A DNA stretch of 47,077 bases, from NCBI GenBank assembly GCA_964410485.1, contig CAYPHJ010000027.1, forward strand, positions 1 through 47,077, read 5' to 3'. Source of the stretch: CAYPHJ01 sp964410485 (lineage in GTDB: Bacteria > Desulfobacterota > Binatia > UBA9968). The first letter of the stretch is position 1. Each line of letters opens with the position of its first letter. A model generated the notes under the pieces. The model searched no databases and was not told where the DNA came from. It saw nothing but the letters and a program-made list of their open reading frames with translations. A program made the position numbers and the translations under genes. This document shows, piece by piece, positions 24,966 through 33,847 of this stretch.

Positions 24966-26012
24966 ATGTCGTACAGTGGTCAGATCATGGACCAAGCCGA
25001 GCCGAGTTTGACCGACATAAAGGCTCAAATTGACGCGTGGTTGCAGGCCCGACCCAGCTCTCCGGACACGATTTTAATCGCCGAGATGCTGCGCACGGTC
25101 TTGAGGCTAGCGGACGACGGCACGAGCCGGGGCGACCTTAAAATCCTCAACCGCACACTAAAGGAGCTGCGCTACGCCTTTAAAATCTTCGCGCCCCATA
25201 GTTCGGTGCGAAAGGTGAGTATCTTTGGCTCGACCCGAGTGCCGGAAACAGATCCTTATTATGAACTGACCAGAGACCTCGCACGCCGCCTTGCCGAGGA
25301 AGGCTTAATGGTAATCACTGGAGCGGGTCCTGGAATTATGCAGGCCGGTCACGAGGGTGCAGGCCAGGATAAAAGTTTTGGCGTGAATATTCGTCTGCCG
25401 CTGCCGCAAGAAGCCAACCGATTGATTCGTCAAGATCCAAAGCTCATGACCTTCCACTTTTTTTTCACCCGCAAGCTTATGTTCGTTAAAGAGGCGGACG
25501 CGTTTGTTTTTTTTCCCGGAGGATATGGAACCCACGACGAGTTGAGCGAGACGCTGACGTTGGCGCAGACGGGCAAAAGCCAGTTGGTTCCCCTGATTCT
25601 CATGGAGCTTCAGGATGGCGACTACTGGCGCCGGTGGCAAAACTTTTTGCGCGAGGGAATGCTACGGCGCGGATACATTTCAGAGGAGGAGCTGGGATTT
25701 TTCAAGGTCATGAGCGATGTTGAAGCCGCCGTCCATGAGATCAAGACCTTCTACCGCAATTACCACTCCTATCGTTTTGTCAAGCGTGATCTGGTCATTC
25801 GACTCAATCACCCGCCAGGTCCGGGATTGATCGGCACCCTCAATCGTGATTTTGGCGACATCTTGACCGGGAAAGTTCGGCCCATTCAGTCATTGTCCGA
25901 TGAGTCGGATGAGCCGAGCACGGCGCACCTTCACCGGCTGCTAGTTCCTTTCGATCGCACGAGCTTTGCGCGCCTCCGGCAGATGATCGATATCATTAAT
26001 CGGGAAATTTAG
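24966..26012 (+). CDS. LOG-family protein (putative nucleotide phosphoribohydrolase)
   Basis: A 348-residue protein with a central LOG (lysine-decarboxylase-like) Rossmann domain. Members release free bases from nucleoside 5'-monophosphates. The motif PGGYGTHDE and the upstream TRKLMFVKEADAFVFF contain the catalytic arginine, lysine and glutamate. The GAGPGIMQAGHEGA loop binds the nucleotide. It is longer than the usual 190-230 residues: about 80 helical residues precede and about 100 follow the core, as in the long bacterial LOG group. The start is ATG 24966 or ATG 24987 (MDQAEPS); neither has a clear ribosome-binding site. The gene stands alone. The older label lysine decarboxylase is incorrect for this family. 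Confidence 0.88.
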   Translation: MSYSGQIMDQAEPSLTDIKAQIDAWLQARPSSPDTILIAEMLRTVLRLADDGTSRGDLKILNRTLKELRYAFKIFAPHSSVRKVSIFGSTRVPETDPYYELTRDLARRLAEEGLMVITGAGPGIMQAGHEGAGQDKSFGVNIRLPLPQEANRLIRQDPKLMTFHFFFTRKLMFVKEADAFVFFPGGYGTHDELSETLTLAQTGKSQLVPLILMELQDGDYWRRWQNFLREGMLRRGYISEEELGFFKVMSDVEAAVHEIKTFYRNYHSYRFVKRDLVIRLNHPPGPGLIGTLNRDFGDILTGKVRPIQSLSDESDEPSTAHLHRLLVPFDRTSFARLRQMIDIINREI

Positions 26013-26241
26013 TTTACTAAGGCGTTCACAGTAAAAACCATGAAGCGAGCGAGCGGCCAGTCCGGGAGAGCGCGGGCATGGGAACGAGGTATCGTTTCGG
26101 TCCAGGCGGTAGAAGTAGCCACACCCGGAGTGGATGGGCCGGTGCCTACAAGGCACAGACCGCATTGACCACGCTAGAAAGGGCTCGCCCCGTGCTCCAA
26201 TATCTATTAATAAATCAACGAAGAGTAAAAGGAGTGTGACG

Positions 26242-27171
26242 ATGGCCTTTCAACGCATTGGCATATTAAGCATTGGGGAGATGGGTTATCACTGGGCGCG
26301 TGTTCTAACGAGCCATGGTATCGAGGTGCTGACATACGCCGGGGACCGAAGCGAGACCACGCGCAAGCGAGCCGAAAACATAGGCGTCAAATGCTTGCCG
26401 TCGATGCGGCAGCTGGTGACCGATGCCGATCTGATCGTCTCGATTGTCATCCCTTCGGCGGCCAAGCGCGTCGCGACCAAAGTGGCGCAGGCTCTCGCCA
26501 AGTCTAAACGCGAGGATCTGCTCTATCTGGATGCCAACGCGATCTCCCCCATGACGGCAGAAGAGATCGGGAGAATTCTCGCCCAAGCGGGCGTCCATTT
26601 CATCGACGGCTGCATCATTGGCTCGGCCGCCAAAATGGACCGGGGCGCGGTCGTGTATGTCTCCGGACCAGATGCCGAGCAAATGAAAAATCTCGTCAAT
26701 TACGGCATTGCTGTGCAAGTATTGGGACCAGGTGTTACGCAGGCTTCGGCCTTCAAGATAGTTTATGCGGGACTGACCAAAGGGCTCCAGGGGCTCTTTG
26801 TTGAGCTATTGATGGGGGCTCAACGGTTTGGGCTGCTCGACGAAATTATCAAACGATATGAGGAAAGCTTCCCGGGTTTGTTGGATAAGGTTACCCCCAG
26901 TATCGTCGGTCTGCGCGTTCATGCCGCAAGACGCGCCGAGGAAATGGACGAGCTCAAGAGGACGTTCATGCGTCATGACATGAAGTGCTATATCGCCCCG
27001 GCTGTCCAGAAAGTTCTGCGTTCGGTTGCAGATTTGGAACCGAGCAGGGGTTCTGAAACGGGCGATCGGGAGGGAAATCTTTTGAACACACTGGAGTTGT
27101 TTTTTAAGCTGGGTTTGCTCCAGGAATCCAGGCCTTCGCTCGCGCAGGCGGAGACTGAAGCGGTCATGTAG
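26242..27171 (+). CDS. NAD(P)-dependent dehydrogenase, 6-phosphogluconate/3-hydroxyisobutyrate type with DUF1932 C-terminal domain
   Basis: A 309-residue two-domain dehydrogenase. The Rossmann motif is at the very start (IGILSIGEMGYHWARVL), followed by the beta-strand end LIVSIVIPSAA and the substrate-binding IDGCIIGSAAKM. The C-terminal helical part (AFKIVYAGLTKGLQGL) is of the DUF1932 type, which replaces the normal 6-phosphogluconate dehydrogenase domain and carries the lysine expected for catalysis. The ATG at 26242 has AAAAGGAGTG seven bases upstream; the longer frame from 26134 is not supported. It is 71 bases before a ThDP enzyme gene and may act on the same metabolite. Substrate unknown, most likely a short hydroxy acid. 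Confidence 0.85.
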   Translation: MAFQRIGILSIGEMGYHWARVLTSHGIEVLTYAGDRSETTRKRAENIGVKCLPSMRQLVTDADLIVSIVIPSAAKRVATKVAQALAKSKREDLLYLDANAISPMTAEEIGRILAQAGVHFIDGCIIGSAAKMDRGAVVYVSGPDAEQMKNLVNYGIAVQVLGPGVTQASAFKIVYAGLTKGLQGLFVELLMGAQRFGLLDEIIKRYEESFPGLLDKVTPSIVGLRVHAARRAEEMDELKRTFMRHDMKCYIAPAVQKVLRSVADLEPSRGSETGDREGNLLNTLELFFKLGLLQESRPSLAQAETEAVM

Positions 27172-27242
27172 GGTTGCTTCGCAAGCTGAGTTGGACTATG
27201 GAATGGCAGTAAGAGTTTAAGCAAAAGGGGAGGAACTAGAGA

Positions 27243-29024
27243 GTGGCTAAAGCACAAAGCAGGGTAGAGAAAAAACAGCCGGAGTATGGTTCGGATGTGG
27301 TCGTCGACTTAATGAAAGCGTTCGATATAGAGTACGCTGCTTTCAATCCTGGAGCGACCTTTCGGGGAATTCATGACTCCATCGTGAACTACGGAGGCAA
27401 TCATCGCCCCGAAGTCATTTTTTGTAATCATGAAGAGATCTCTGTCGCGCTCGCTCACGGCTACGCCAAAGCCAAGGGCAAGCCAATGGTTGCCATTGTA
27501 CACAATATGGTCGGGCTGCAGCATGCCAGCATGGCGATTTTCAATGCATGGATCGACCGAGTTCCGATCATTATTCTCGGCGGGACCGGACCGATGAATA
27601 CGAAGCGGCGGCGCCCGCGTATCGATTGGATTCATACCGCCCTGGTTCAGGGTAACCAAGTGCGCGACTACGTCAAATGGGATGACCAACCGTATACCCT
27701 TCAAGATGTTCCGGATTCTTTTATCCGCGGCTACCGCATTGCTACCACCGAGCCGACGGCGCCGGTTTATATCAACTATGACGCGGACCTGCAGGAAGAC
27801 CGCGTGACGAATTCCTTCGACCTTCCCGACGTCACTCGCTATGCCCCGCCGGCTCCGATGCAGGCGAGTCCCGACGCTCTGCGGCGTGCCGCAGAATTGT
27901 TGGTCAATGCCCAGGCTCCCGTCATCATTGCCGATTACCTCGGCCGTAATCCTGCTTCGGTTGCTCTGCTCGTGGAGTTGGCCGAGCTAGTGGGGAGCCC
28001 TGTTGTCGATAAAGGCGCGCGGTTCAACTTTCCTTCGGTTCATCCCCTGGATGCGACCGATGGAGCCAGGGAGCTGCTGCAACGGGCAGACGTTATCCTG
28101 GGTTTGGACGTGCCGGATCTCTACGGTTCATTGACCACCGTGAGCAAGCAGACGCGCGCTTGTGAGTACGTGATCTCGCCTGCGGCAAAGATCATTCATA
28201 TTTCTATGAACGACATGTTGGTCAGGAGTTGGGCGGGGGATTACCAGGCTCTGCAGCCCGTCGACGTCCCCATGAGCGCAGATACTTCGGTTGCATTGCC
28301 CGAGCTGACAAGACTCTGCCGTGAATTGATTGGCAGTAACGGCAAAAAACGCGACGCCATCGAAGCGCGTCAAAAAGAGTTGGCGGAAAAACACAAAGCT
28401 CGAAGAGCCAGGTGGCTATCTGATGCTCAAGCCAAAGCGTCACAACAAACGATTTCGACTGCATTTTTAGCGTACGACCTCGGCGAAGTGGTCAAAAAAG
28501 AAGACTGGGTGCTGGTCAATGGGAGTTCCAATGGTTGGGCCCGGCGCCTGTGGAATTTCAGCAAGCCCAACCAATACCTTGGCGCGAGTGGCGGAGCGGG
28601 AGTCGGCTACGGCGCGAGCGCGGCTATCGGCGCAGCCCTGGCGCTAAAAGACACGGGCAAGTTGGCTGTTGACATACAAGCTGACGGCGACCTGCTGATG
28701 ACCTCGAGTTCCCTCTGGACGGCCGCCAAACATCGAATCCCGCTACTGATGGTCATGCACAACAATCAGTCGTACTACAACTCTGAAGAGCACGGGATCG
28801 AGGTGGCGAAGTATCGCAACCGACCCGTAGAAAATGCCGGCATAGGCACCCACGTCGATGATCCCGCTGTGGATTTTGCCAAAATGGCCGAGTCTTTCGG
28901 GGTTCATGCGGAGGGACCAATCCACAAGCCGGCCGATCTACAACCGGCGCTGGAGCGCGCTCTCAAGTTCGTCAAGGAGAAGCGGCTCCCCGCTTTGGTT
29001 GACATCATTTCAGAGCCGCGGTGA
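27243..29024 (+). CDS. Full-length ThDP-dependent enzyme (acetolactate synthase/benzoylformate decarboxylase-like)
   Basis: A 593-residue enzyme with the three domains of the acetohydroxyacid synthase/pyruvate oxidase group. The Pyr domain has the cofactor-activating Glu64 in NHEEISVALAHGYA. The middle domain is at about 210-340. The PP domain has QADGDLLMTSSS to MVMHNNQSYYN, the GDG...NN motif. The start is GTG 27243, with GGGGAGGAA seven bases upstream. The residues around the PP motif and the absence of a regulatory subunit gene argue against a biosynthetic acetolactate synthase. A decarboxylase or carboligase for an aromatic or short 2-oxoacid is more likely. It follows a DUF1932-type dehydrogenase, possibly in one operon. 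Confidence 0.9.
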   Translation: MAKAQSRVEKKQPEYGSDVVVDLMKAFDIEYAAFNPGATFRGIHDSIVNYGGNHRPEVIFCNHEEISVALAHGYAKAKGKPMVAIVHNMVGLQHASMAIFNAWIDRVPIIILGGTGPMNTKRRRPRIDWIHTALVQGNQVRDYVKWDDQPYTLQDVPDSFIRGYRIATTEPTAPVYINYDADLQEDRVTNSFDLPDVTRYAPPAPMQASPDALRRAAELLVNAQAPVIIADYLGRNPASVALLVELAELVGSPVVDKGARFNFPSVHPLDATDGARELLQRADVILGLDVPDLYGSLTTVSKQTRACEYVISPAAKIIHISMNDMLVRSWAGDYQALQPVDVPMSADTSVALPELTRLCRELIGSNGKKRDAIEARQKELAEKHKARRARWLSDAQAKASQQTISTAFLAYDLGEVVKKEDWVLVNGSSNGWARRLWNFSKPNQYLGASGGAGVGYGASAAIGAALALKDTGKLAVDIQADGDLLMTSSSLWTAAKHRIPLLMVMHNNQSYYNSEEHGIEVAKYRNRPVENAGIGTHVDDPAVDFAKMAESFGVHAEGPIHKPADLQPALERALKFVKEKRLPALVDIISEPR

Positions 29025-29025
29025 A

Positions 29026-29871
29026 GTGAAAAACCAGTTGCCGGGCGATTCTTGTGCTGCTTTCCGCTCTTTGGTGGATCGGACAGACGATGCCATTGAC
29101 CTTGGGAGAGCAGCGCTGGCAATTGCCCGGACAGACTATCCAGACCTGAATGTCGACAGTTATCTTTCTCGTATTGAATCGTTGGCGGCAGCTGTTTACA
29201 GACGAATGGAGACCGGCGCCAGTAGCTATCGCTCCATCGCTACGCTTAATTACGTCTTGTTCCAAGAACAAGGCTTTTACGGAAACCGGGAGAACTATTT
29301 CGACCCAAAGAACAGCTTTCTAAACGAAGTCCTCGAGCGCAAGAAGGGAATTCCTATTACCCTCTCGGTTCTCTATATGCTGGTGGGTAGAAAAATAGGT
29401 CTGGAAATAAGTGGCGTCGGTTTCCCGGGTCATTTTCTTGTCAAATATTGTGACGATCAAGAGGAAATCGTCATTGATCCGTTCAATGGCGGTGAAATCC
29501 GGTCGGTAAGCGATTTGCAGCAGCTCCTGCTCGGGTTGCAGGGCGCTCAGCTGGCCTTTCACCCGCGCATGCTCGCGCCCGCAACGAAGAAGCAGATTCT
29601 TCAAAGGTTGCTGAGAAACCTCAAAATCATCTATCTGAAGGAGATGCAGCTCTCGAAGACCATTGCGGTTCTGGATCGCCTGCTGATCCTGGACCCGGCT
29701 TCTGCCGACGACCTCAGGGACCGCGCCCTTGTCTCGTTACAGCTGGAATGCTTTGCTCAAGCTCTTGCGGATTTCCAGAGCTATCTTCAAATTCGTCCGG
29801 ATGCGCCCGACGCCCGGACAGTAAGACGGCACATCGCCAGACTCTCAAAGCAGGTCAAACAAATTCACTGA
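29026..29871 (+). CDS. SirB1/transglutaminase-like protein with TPR-like C terminus
   Basis: About 281 residues from GTG 29026, which lies one base after the stop of the ThDP gene; the open frame continues upstream inside that gene but the sequence there is not family-like. The core (about residues 75-190) is the transglutaminase-like domain of SirB1 proteins: RKKGIPITLSVLYMLVGRK, then VGFPGHFLVKY. The His is kept, while the usual transglutaminase cysteine is not evident. The C-terminal 90 residues form helical pairs like tetratricopeptide repeats (LLILDPASADDLRDRALV). Such proteins are widespread and of unknown biochemical function. Convergent with the radical SAM gene 24 bases away. Confidence 0.85.
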   Translation: MKNQLPGDSCAAFRSLVDRTDDAIDLGRAALAIARTDYPDLNVDSYLSRIESLAAAVYRRMETGASSYRSIATLNYVLFQEQGFYGNRENYFDPKNSFLNEVLERKKGIPITLSVLYMLVGRKIGLEISGVGFPGHFLVKYCDDQEEIVIDPFNGGEIRSVSDLQQLLLGLQGAQLAFHPRMLAPATKKQILQRLLRNLKIIYLKEMQLSKTIAVLDRLLILDPASADDLRDRALVSLQLECFAQALADFQSYLQIRPDAPDARTVRRHIARLSKQVKQIH

Positions 29872-29895
29872 GAAAAGAAGCGACGCCGTGGGGTG

Positions 29896-32139
29896 CTAGC
29901 GTTTCGAGAATTCTCGAAACGTAAACGCGAACGAGGTCGTTAGAGCAAAGTCGTTAATGGCAGCTCTGGTCAGTTTTAGCGGATGTATCTCCCAGAGTTT
30001 CAGTTGGCGTACGTTGGTGACCGTCTGGCTCCAAACACGTTCCAACTCTCTGCGAGAATAGACGACTCGATTGTTCATGGCATCGAATTGAACGAGTCTC
30101 AAGTGTAAGCGTGAGGGCAGCATTGTGCGCAAACGGCTATAGGCTTCTTGCCAATCCTGGATGCGATCACCAAGGCGAATTCCAGATTGGATCTGATGCA
30201 TCTCATCCAGCAAGCGCCGGGTTGCATCACCTTCGCACAACCGTAACTCCTGGACCTTGTCACGCAGCTTTTCCCACTGCTTTAAAAAACGCTTGAGATC
30301 TTTGCGGCTGAAAATCATTCTCGACGAAAGCTCTTCCAAGGGTTCGAGCAAGCTTTCCGGCAAGTGCTGTTTGGCGTTGCCGTAGATTTTTTGCAACTCG
30401 CCGATTCTGAGCGCTTGCCAAACCTCGGCTTGGATTTTCTGGACCTGATCGAGCCAGCGCTCCTCGGTCTCACTCTTCTTCCGGGTTTGCAGCCAGATCT
30501 CTTCCATTTCCTTGACAAACTTGGCCCAGGCAACGAAAAGACGGGTAATCTCTTTTGTGCGTTTCCATAGGTGCACGACCAGGGGATCGATGGCGAAGCC
30601 CTGCCTGCGAGTCTTGCGGTCCTTCAGGCGAAAGAAGCCAGCGACCATCGGGTGCTGTTTCTCAATGACGGCGGCATTTTTGTACCAAAAGAATACTGAC
30701 ATCAGGTTCCAATAGGCTTTGGAGTCGTTACTCCAGCGCGCCAGGACTCTGGCCATATTCTCTTTGCTGTAAAAGGCCTGCCAGGCGTCTTCATAAGCTT
30801 GGGTCCACTCCTCGGTCGTCATTTGCGGATGCTTGATGGTTGCGTGGAATGAATCGCGCTTATTGAAATCGGGGTCCATCCATTCACCGCGTTTCTTCAT
30901 TTCGCGATGGTCGTGCGAACCTGGAAGCGGCGTCAGCATGAAGAACGAGGCTTGATCAGGTCCGAGTTCCTCCATGAGAAAACGAATATCTCTGGCCACC
31001 TGATCTTTGGAATCCCAGGGAAGGCCGATGATGTAACCCGTGTGAACCACGACACCCTCATCATGCCATTCTTTGATGATGTTTTGGTATTCGTTGACGT
31101 CGTTTTGCTTCTTGCCTTCGGCCTTGAGGTTTTCCGGGTTGACACTTTCCATGCCGATGAAGACCTGAGTGCATCCGGCCCTCGCGGCCAGCTTGACAAA
31201 ATCCGTTGGTTTGCGTGCCAAGTCGACCTGCATCATAAAACCGACTCTGATGCCTTCTTCTTCTCTGAGCTGAATCAAGGCTTCAAACGTCTCGCGCCAC
31301 AGCTTTTTTCTGGCAAAGTTATCGTCAGTAAAAAAATAGAAAGAAATCCCGTGCTCCAGGTAGTTGTCGCGCACCAAGGACGCGATGCTCTCGGGGCTTC
31401 TCTCGCGCATCTTCCGCCCCTGGACATTGATGATCGTACAGAAGGTGCAGGCGAAAGGGCACCCGCGCGAAGTATCGGCCGTGCCGAACGTAGGATACGC
31501 GAAATGCTTCATTGTCTTGGGGCTGGTCTTGGGAAGCGGTGCGGTTCCAATATCCACGAGACTTTGTAGATCCTGGGCAAAACTGTACAGCGGTTTTAGC
31601 TCATCGCGCAGAAAATCAGCGAGAATCGTCTCCCACTTCCCTTCGACCTCGCCGGATACGACGGAGATCGATTCGCGCAAAAGCTCCTGGATGTCCGGCT
31701 CTTGCTCGCCGAGCATATTGATCGTTCCGCTGGTGTGAAACCCGCCGATGATGACCGGGATATTCGAAGAACGAAAGAGCTTCGCAATATCAAAGGCGCG
31801 AGGGAACTGGTTTGTTTGCACCCCGACGAGACAAACCAGTGTCTTTGTATCGGGCTTGCGCGCCCCGCGAATGATTTTCTTGATGGGAATTTTTTCTGCG
31901 GTTTCGTCGTATGTGACGATTTCGATAGGCAAGTTACCGAAGACCCGGCGCTCTTTCACACTTTCGGTGAGACCATGAAGAACGTTCAGCGTGTTGCTGG
32001 GGAGCACGCCTTTCCAGAACCGGATAACATAACCGTCATCGTCGTATTTTGACGGCTTGATGAGAACGACACGTAGCCTCTTCAGTTGCGACTGAAACGC
32101 AACCGGCGCCGGCTCCGTACTTGTAAGTTGTTGCAACAT
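29896..32139 (-). CDS. B12-binding-domain radical SAM protein with duplicated C-terminal helical module
   Basis: A 747-residue enzyme on the minus strand. Residues about 20-190 look like a cobalamin-binding-like domain (NIPVIIGGFHTSG) without the DxHxxG motif. The radical SAM cluster cysteines are C227, C231 and C234 (GCPFACTFC), and the TIM-barrel part runs to about 480 (FIGMESVNPENL, GYIIGLPWDS). About 250 further residues are unusual: two copies of an approximately 72-residue helical unit (563-634 and 644-715), aligned by LDQVQKIQ/LDEMHQIQ, a central LP and IFSRKDL/VYSRREL. The start ATG 32139 lies downstream of a strong promoter. The reaction is unknown; related proteins methylate or rearrange lipids, cofactors or natural products. 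Confidence 0.88.
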   Translation of the reverse strand: MLQQLTSTEPAPVAFQSQLKRLRVVLIKPSKYDDDGYVIRFWKGVLPSNTLNVLHGLTESVKERRVFGNLPIEIVTYDETAEKIPIKKIIRGARKPDTKTLVCLVGVQTNQFPRAFDIAKLFRSSNIPVIIGGFHTSGTINMLGEQEPDIQELLRESISVVSGEVEGKWETILADFLRDELKPLYSFAQDLQSLVDIGTAPLPKTSPKTMKHFAYPTFGTADTSRGCPFACTFCTIINVQGRKMRERSPESIASLVRDNYLEHGISFYFFTDDNFARKKLWRETFEALIQLREEEGIRVGFMMQVDLARKPTDFVKLAARAGCTQVFIGMESVNPENLKAEGKKQNDVNEYQNIIKEWHDEGVVVHTGYIIGLPWDSKDQVARDIRFLMEELGPDQASFFMLTPLPGSHDHREMKKRGEWMDPDFNKRDSFHATIKHPQMTTEEWTQAYEDAWQAFYSKENMARVLARWSNDSKAYWNLMSVFFWYKNAAVIEKQHPMVAGFFRLKDRKTRRQGFAIDPLVVHLWKRTKEITRLFVAWAKFVKEMEEIWLQTRKKSETEERWLDQVQKIQAEVWQALRIGELQKIYGNAKQHLPESLLEPLEELSSRMIFSRKDLKRFLKQWEKLRDKVQELRLCEGDATRRLLDEMHQIQSGIRLGDRIQDWQEAYSRLRTMLPSRLHLRLVQFDAMNNRVVYSRRELERVWSQTVTNVRQLKLWEIHPLKLTRAAINDFALTTSFAFTFREFSKR
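29900..29921. repeat. Perfect 22-base palindrome at the end of the radical SAM gene
   Basis: The 22 bases centred on GAATTC are identical to their reverse complement (arms CGTTTCGAGAA). They encode the last residues, TFREFSK, of the minus-strand radical SAM gene and lie between two convergent genes. A T-rich stretch follows only about 15-20 bases further on the minus strand, so it is a possible but imperfect transcription terminator, or an operator-like site. Confidence 0.6.
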
Positions 32140-32174
32140 CTTTTATAAACAGTGAAATAACGAGGCCTTGTGGC

Positions 32175-32203
32175 AATCTAACAGCCACCCCTGATGATGT
32201 CAA
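32175..32203 (-). promoter_or_regulatory. Sigma-70-type promoter for the radical SAM gene
   Basis: On the minus strand, TTGACA (32203-32198) is followed after exactly 17 bases by TAGATT (32180-32175). The predicted transcription start is about 30 bases before the ATG at 32139. The -35 box is perfect and the spacing ideal. Confidence 0.65.
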
Positions 32204-32217
32204 GGTTTTTGCGGAAT

Positions 32218-32246
32218 TTGTAACGTCTCGGTGCGTTGTTCATACT
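32218..32246 (+). promoter_or_regulatory. Possible promoter for the ftsE operon
   Basis: TTGTAA (32218-32223), a 17-base spacer and CATACT (32241-32246). Transcription would begin only a few bases before the ftsE ATG at 32256, giving a nearly leaderless message. The GCAGG at 32247-32251 is at best a weak ribosome-binding site. It faces away from the radical SAM promoter. Confidence 0.35.
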
Positions 32247-32255
32247 GCAGGCTTC

Positions 32256-32942
32256 ATGATCCAGCTTTTTCACGTATCTAAAAAGTACCCCCCAAACTAT
32301 CCAGCCTTGACTGATATTACCCTAGATATCGATAGGGGAGAGTTTGTCTTTTTGACCGGCGCGAGCGGTGCGGGCAAGACGACATTACTGAAGCTGTTGT
32401 TTCGCGAGGAGGAAGCCACGGAGGGACAGATCTTGATTGAGGGCAGTAACATTACGCGGCTCAATACGGGCGGAGTCGCCAAATGGCGACGGAGAATCGG
32501 GCTCGTTTTTCAGGAATTCAAACTATTGCCGCGTTTGAGCGCCATTGAAAATGTCGCGCTGGCGGCCCAAGTGATCGGGGTGTCGAAACGTGAGAGTCAC
32601 ACCAAAGCGTACCACTTGCTGCGCGAGGTCGGTCTAAAAGATAAATACGAGTCCCGGGCGGTCACTCTTTCCGGCGGCGAGCAGCAACGGGCGGCAATCG
32701 CGCGCGCATTGATCAACGACCCTGTCCTTATCTTGGCAGATGAGCCAACGGGTAATCTCGACGCGCAGCTGGCGGATGAAATCATGCAACTGTTTCTCAA
32801 GATCCGCGAGAAAGGCGCAACGATTATCGTGGCCAGTCATGACGTTGACTTTATCAGGAGGTACGGTAGCAGAATCCTATCTTTGCGCAAGGGTCATTTG
32901 ATTGACGATTTGCGCCGAATGAAACCGGAGCGTGCGCATTGA
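32256..32942 (+). CDS. ftsE: Cell division ATP-binding protein FtsE
   Basis: A 228-residue ABC ATPase that, with FtsX, controls peptidoglycan hydrolases at the division septum. Motifs are Walker A GASGAGKTT, Q-loop VFQEFKLL, signature LSGGEQQR and Walker B ILADEPTGNLD. The characteristic FtsE opening MIQLFHVSKKYPPNYPALTD is present. The ATG at 32256 is close to a predicted promoter. The gene overlaps ftsX by four bases. The order ftsE, ftsX, EnvC-like activator, ctpA forms a coherent septal cell-wall remodelling operon. Confidence 0.95.
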   Translation: MIQLFHVSKKYPPNYPALTDITLDIDRGEFVFLTGASGAGKTTLLKLLFREEEATEGQILIEGSNITRLNTGGVAKWRRRIGLVFQEFKLLPRLSAIENVALAAQVIGVSKRESHTKAYHLLREVGLKDKYESRAVTLSGGEQQRAAIARALINDPVLILADEPTGNLDAQLADEIMQLFLKIREKGATIIVASHDVDFIRRYGSRILSLRKGHLIDDLRRMKPERAH

Positions 32943-33847
32943 ATTGGGCGCAGCTGGCGTTCGTCGGGCGACACGTCAAAAGCAGCCTGCGGCAGTTGCT
33001 GTGGAGCCATCTGCTGACCGCAGTGGCCATGGCCATGGCTCTGTTTGTCTTCGGCGCGTTTATGCTGGTGCAACACAACCTCGAGGCCTGGCTTCGCGGC
33101 TGGGGCGACGAGATACAAATCAATGCCTACCTGAACACGTCCCTGGGCGCCGCAGAGCTTAAAACCCTGCTCAATCGTATACGCGAGTTTCCCGAAGTGG
33201 AGCGCGTGCATTATATTTCCCAGGAGCAGGCGTGGAAAGATTTCCGAGCCGCTCTCGGAAGCCAGACTGCGGTGTTGGAAGGCTTACCCAAGGACATTCT
33301 GCCGGCATCGTTCGAAATCCAGATGAAGCCCGATTTTCGTGACGGTGCTATTGTGGAGCAAGTGGCCGGTCGGATTCGACTCGAGTCGGGAGTGGTCTTG
33401 GTGGAGTATCCTCAAGAGTGGGTGGATAAACTCAGTCTCGTCGTTCTTGCCGTGCAGTGGATGAAATGGGTTTTCGCTGCCGTGCTGTTTATGGTGACTT
33501 TCCTGGTTGTGGGTAGCACGGTGCGCCTGGCAATCCTGGCGCGACAAGACGAGATCGAAATCATGCAGTTGGTCGGCGCGTCGGAGACGCTGATTCAAGC
33601 GCCTTTTGTGCTTGAGGGGATGATCCAGGGACTTGTCGGGGGGCTAGTGTCCATCGTTGCTCTTTGGCTGGCATTTCAGGTGTTGCTTCTCCAGCTTCCA
33701 GCCGGCACAGCACTTTTCAACGCTGTCGGGCCCGTTGGATTTCTCGATGCCGCGAGCGTCACCCTCATCGTCGCCATCGGCTGGCTGCTCGGGGCTGCAG
33801 GTAGCGTGTTCGCGTTAAGGAGGTTCATAAAAACGTGGCGCGGTTAG
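32939..33847 (+). CDS. ftsX: Cell division protein FtsX
   Basis: A 302-residue membrane partner of FtsE. One membrane segment lies near the N terminus (HLLTAVAMAMALFVFGAFML) and three lie in the C-terminal half (WVFAAVLFMVTFLVVGS, GLVGGLVSIVALWLAF, VTLIVAIGWLLGAAG), separated by a large extracytoplasmic domain of about 120 residues that normally contacts the EnvC-type activator. The start is TTG 32939, overlapping the ftsE stop (TTGA), with GGAG nine bases upstream; a rare start codon that fits translational coupling. The 3' end overlaps the next gene by 13 bases. Confidence 0.93.
   Translation: MNWAQLAFVGRHVKSSLRQLLWSHLLTAVAMAMALFVFGAFMLVQHNLEAWLRGWGDEIQINAYLNTSLGAAELKTLLNRIREFPEVERVHYISQEQAWKDFRAALGSQTAVLEGLPKDILPASFEIQMKPDFRDGAIVEQVAGRIRLESGVVLVEYPQEWVDKLSLVVLAVQWMKWVFAAVLFMVTFLVVGSTVRLAILARQDEIEIMQLVGASETLIQAPFVLEGMIQGLVGGLVSIVALWLAFQVLLLQLPAGTALFNAVGPVGFLDAASVTLIVAIGWLLGAAGSVFALRRFIKTWRG

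Noticed and set aside
30907..31569. 220-codon plus-strand open frame inside the radical SAM gene
   Set aside because: It is the antisense of well-conserved radical SAM coding sequence, with no family resemblance of its own.
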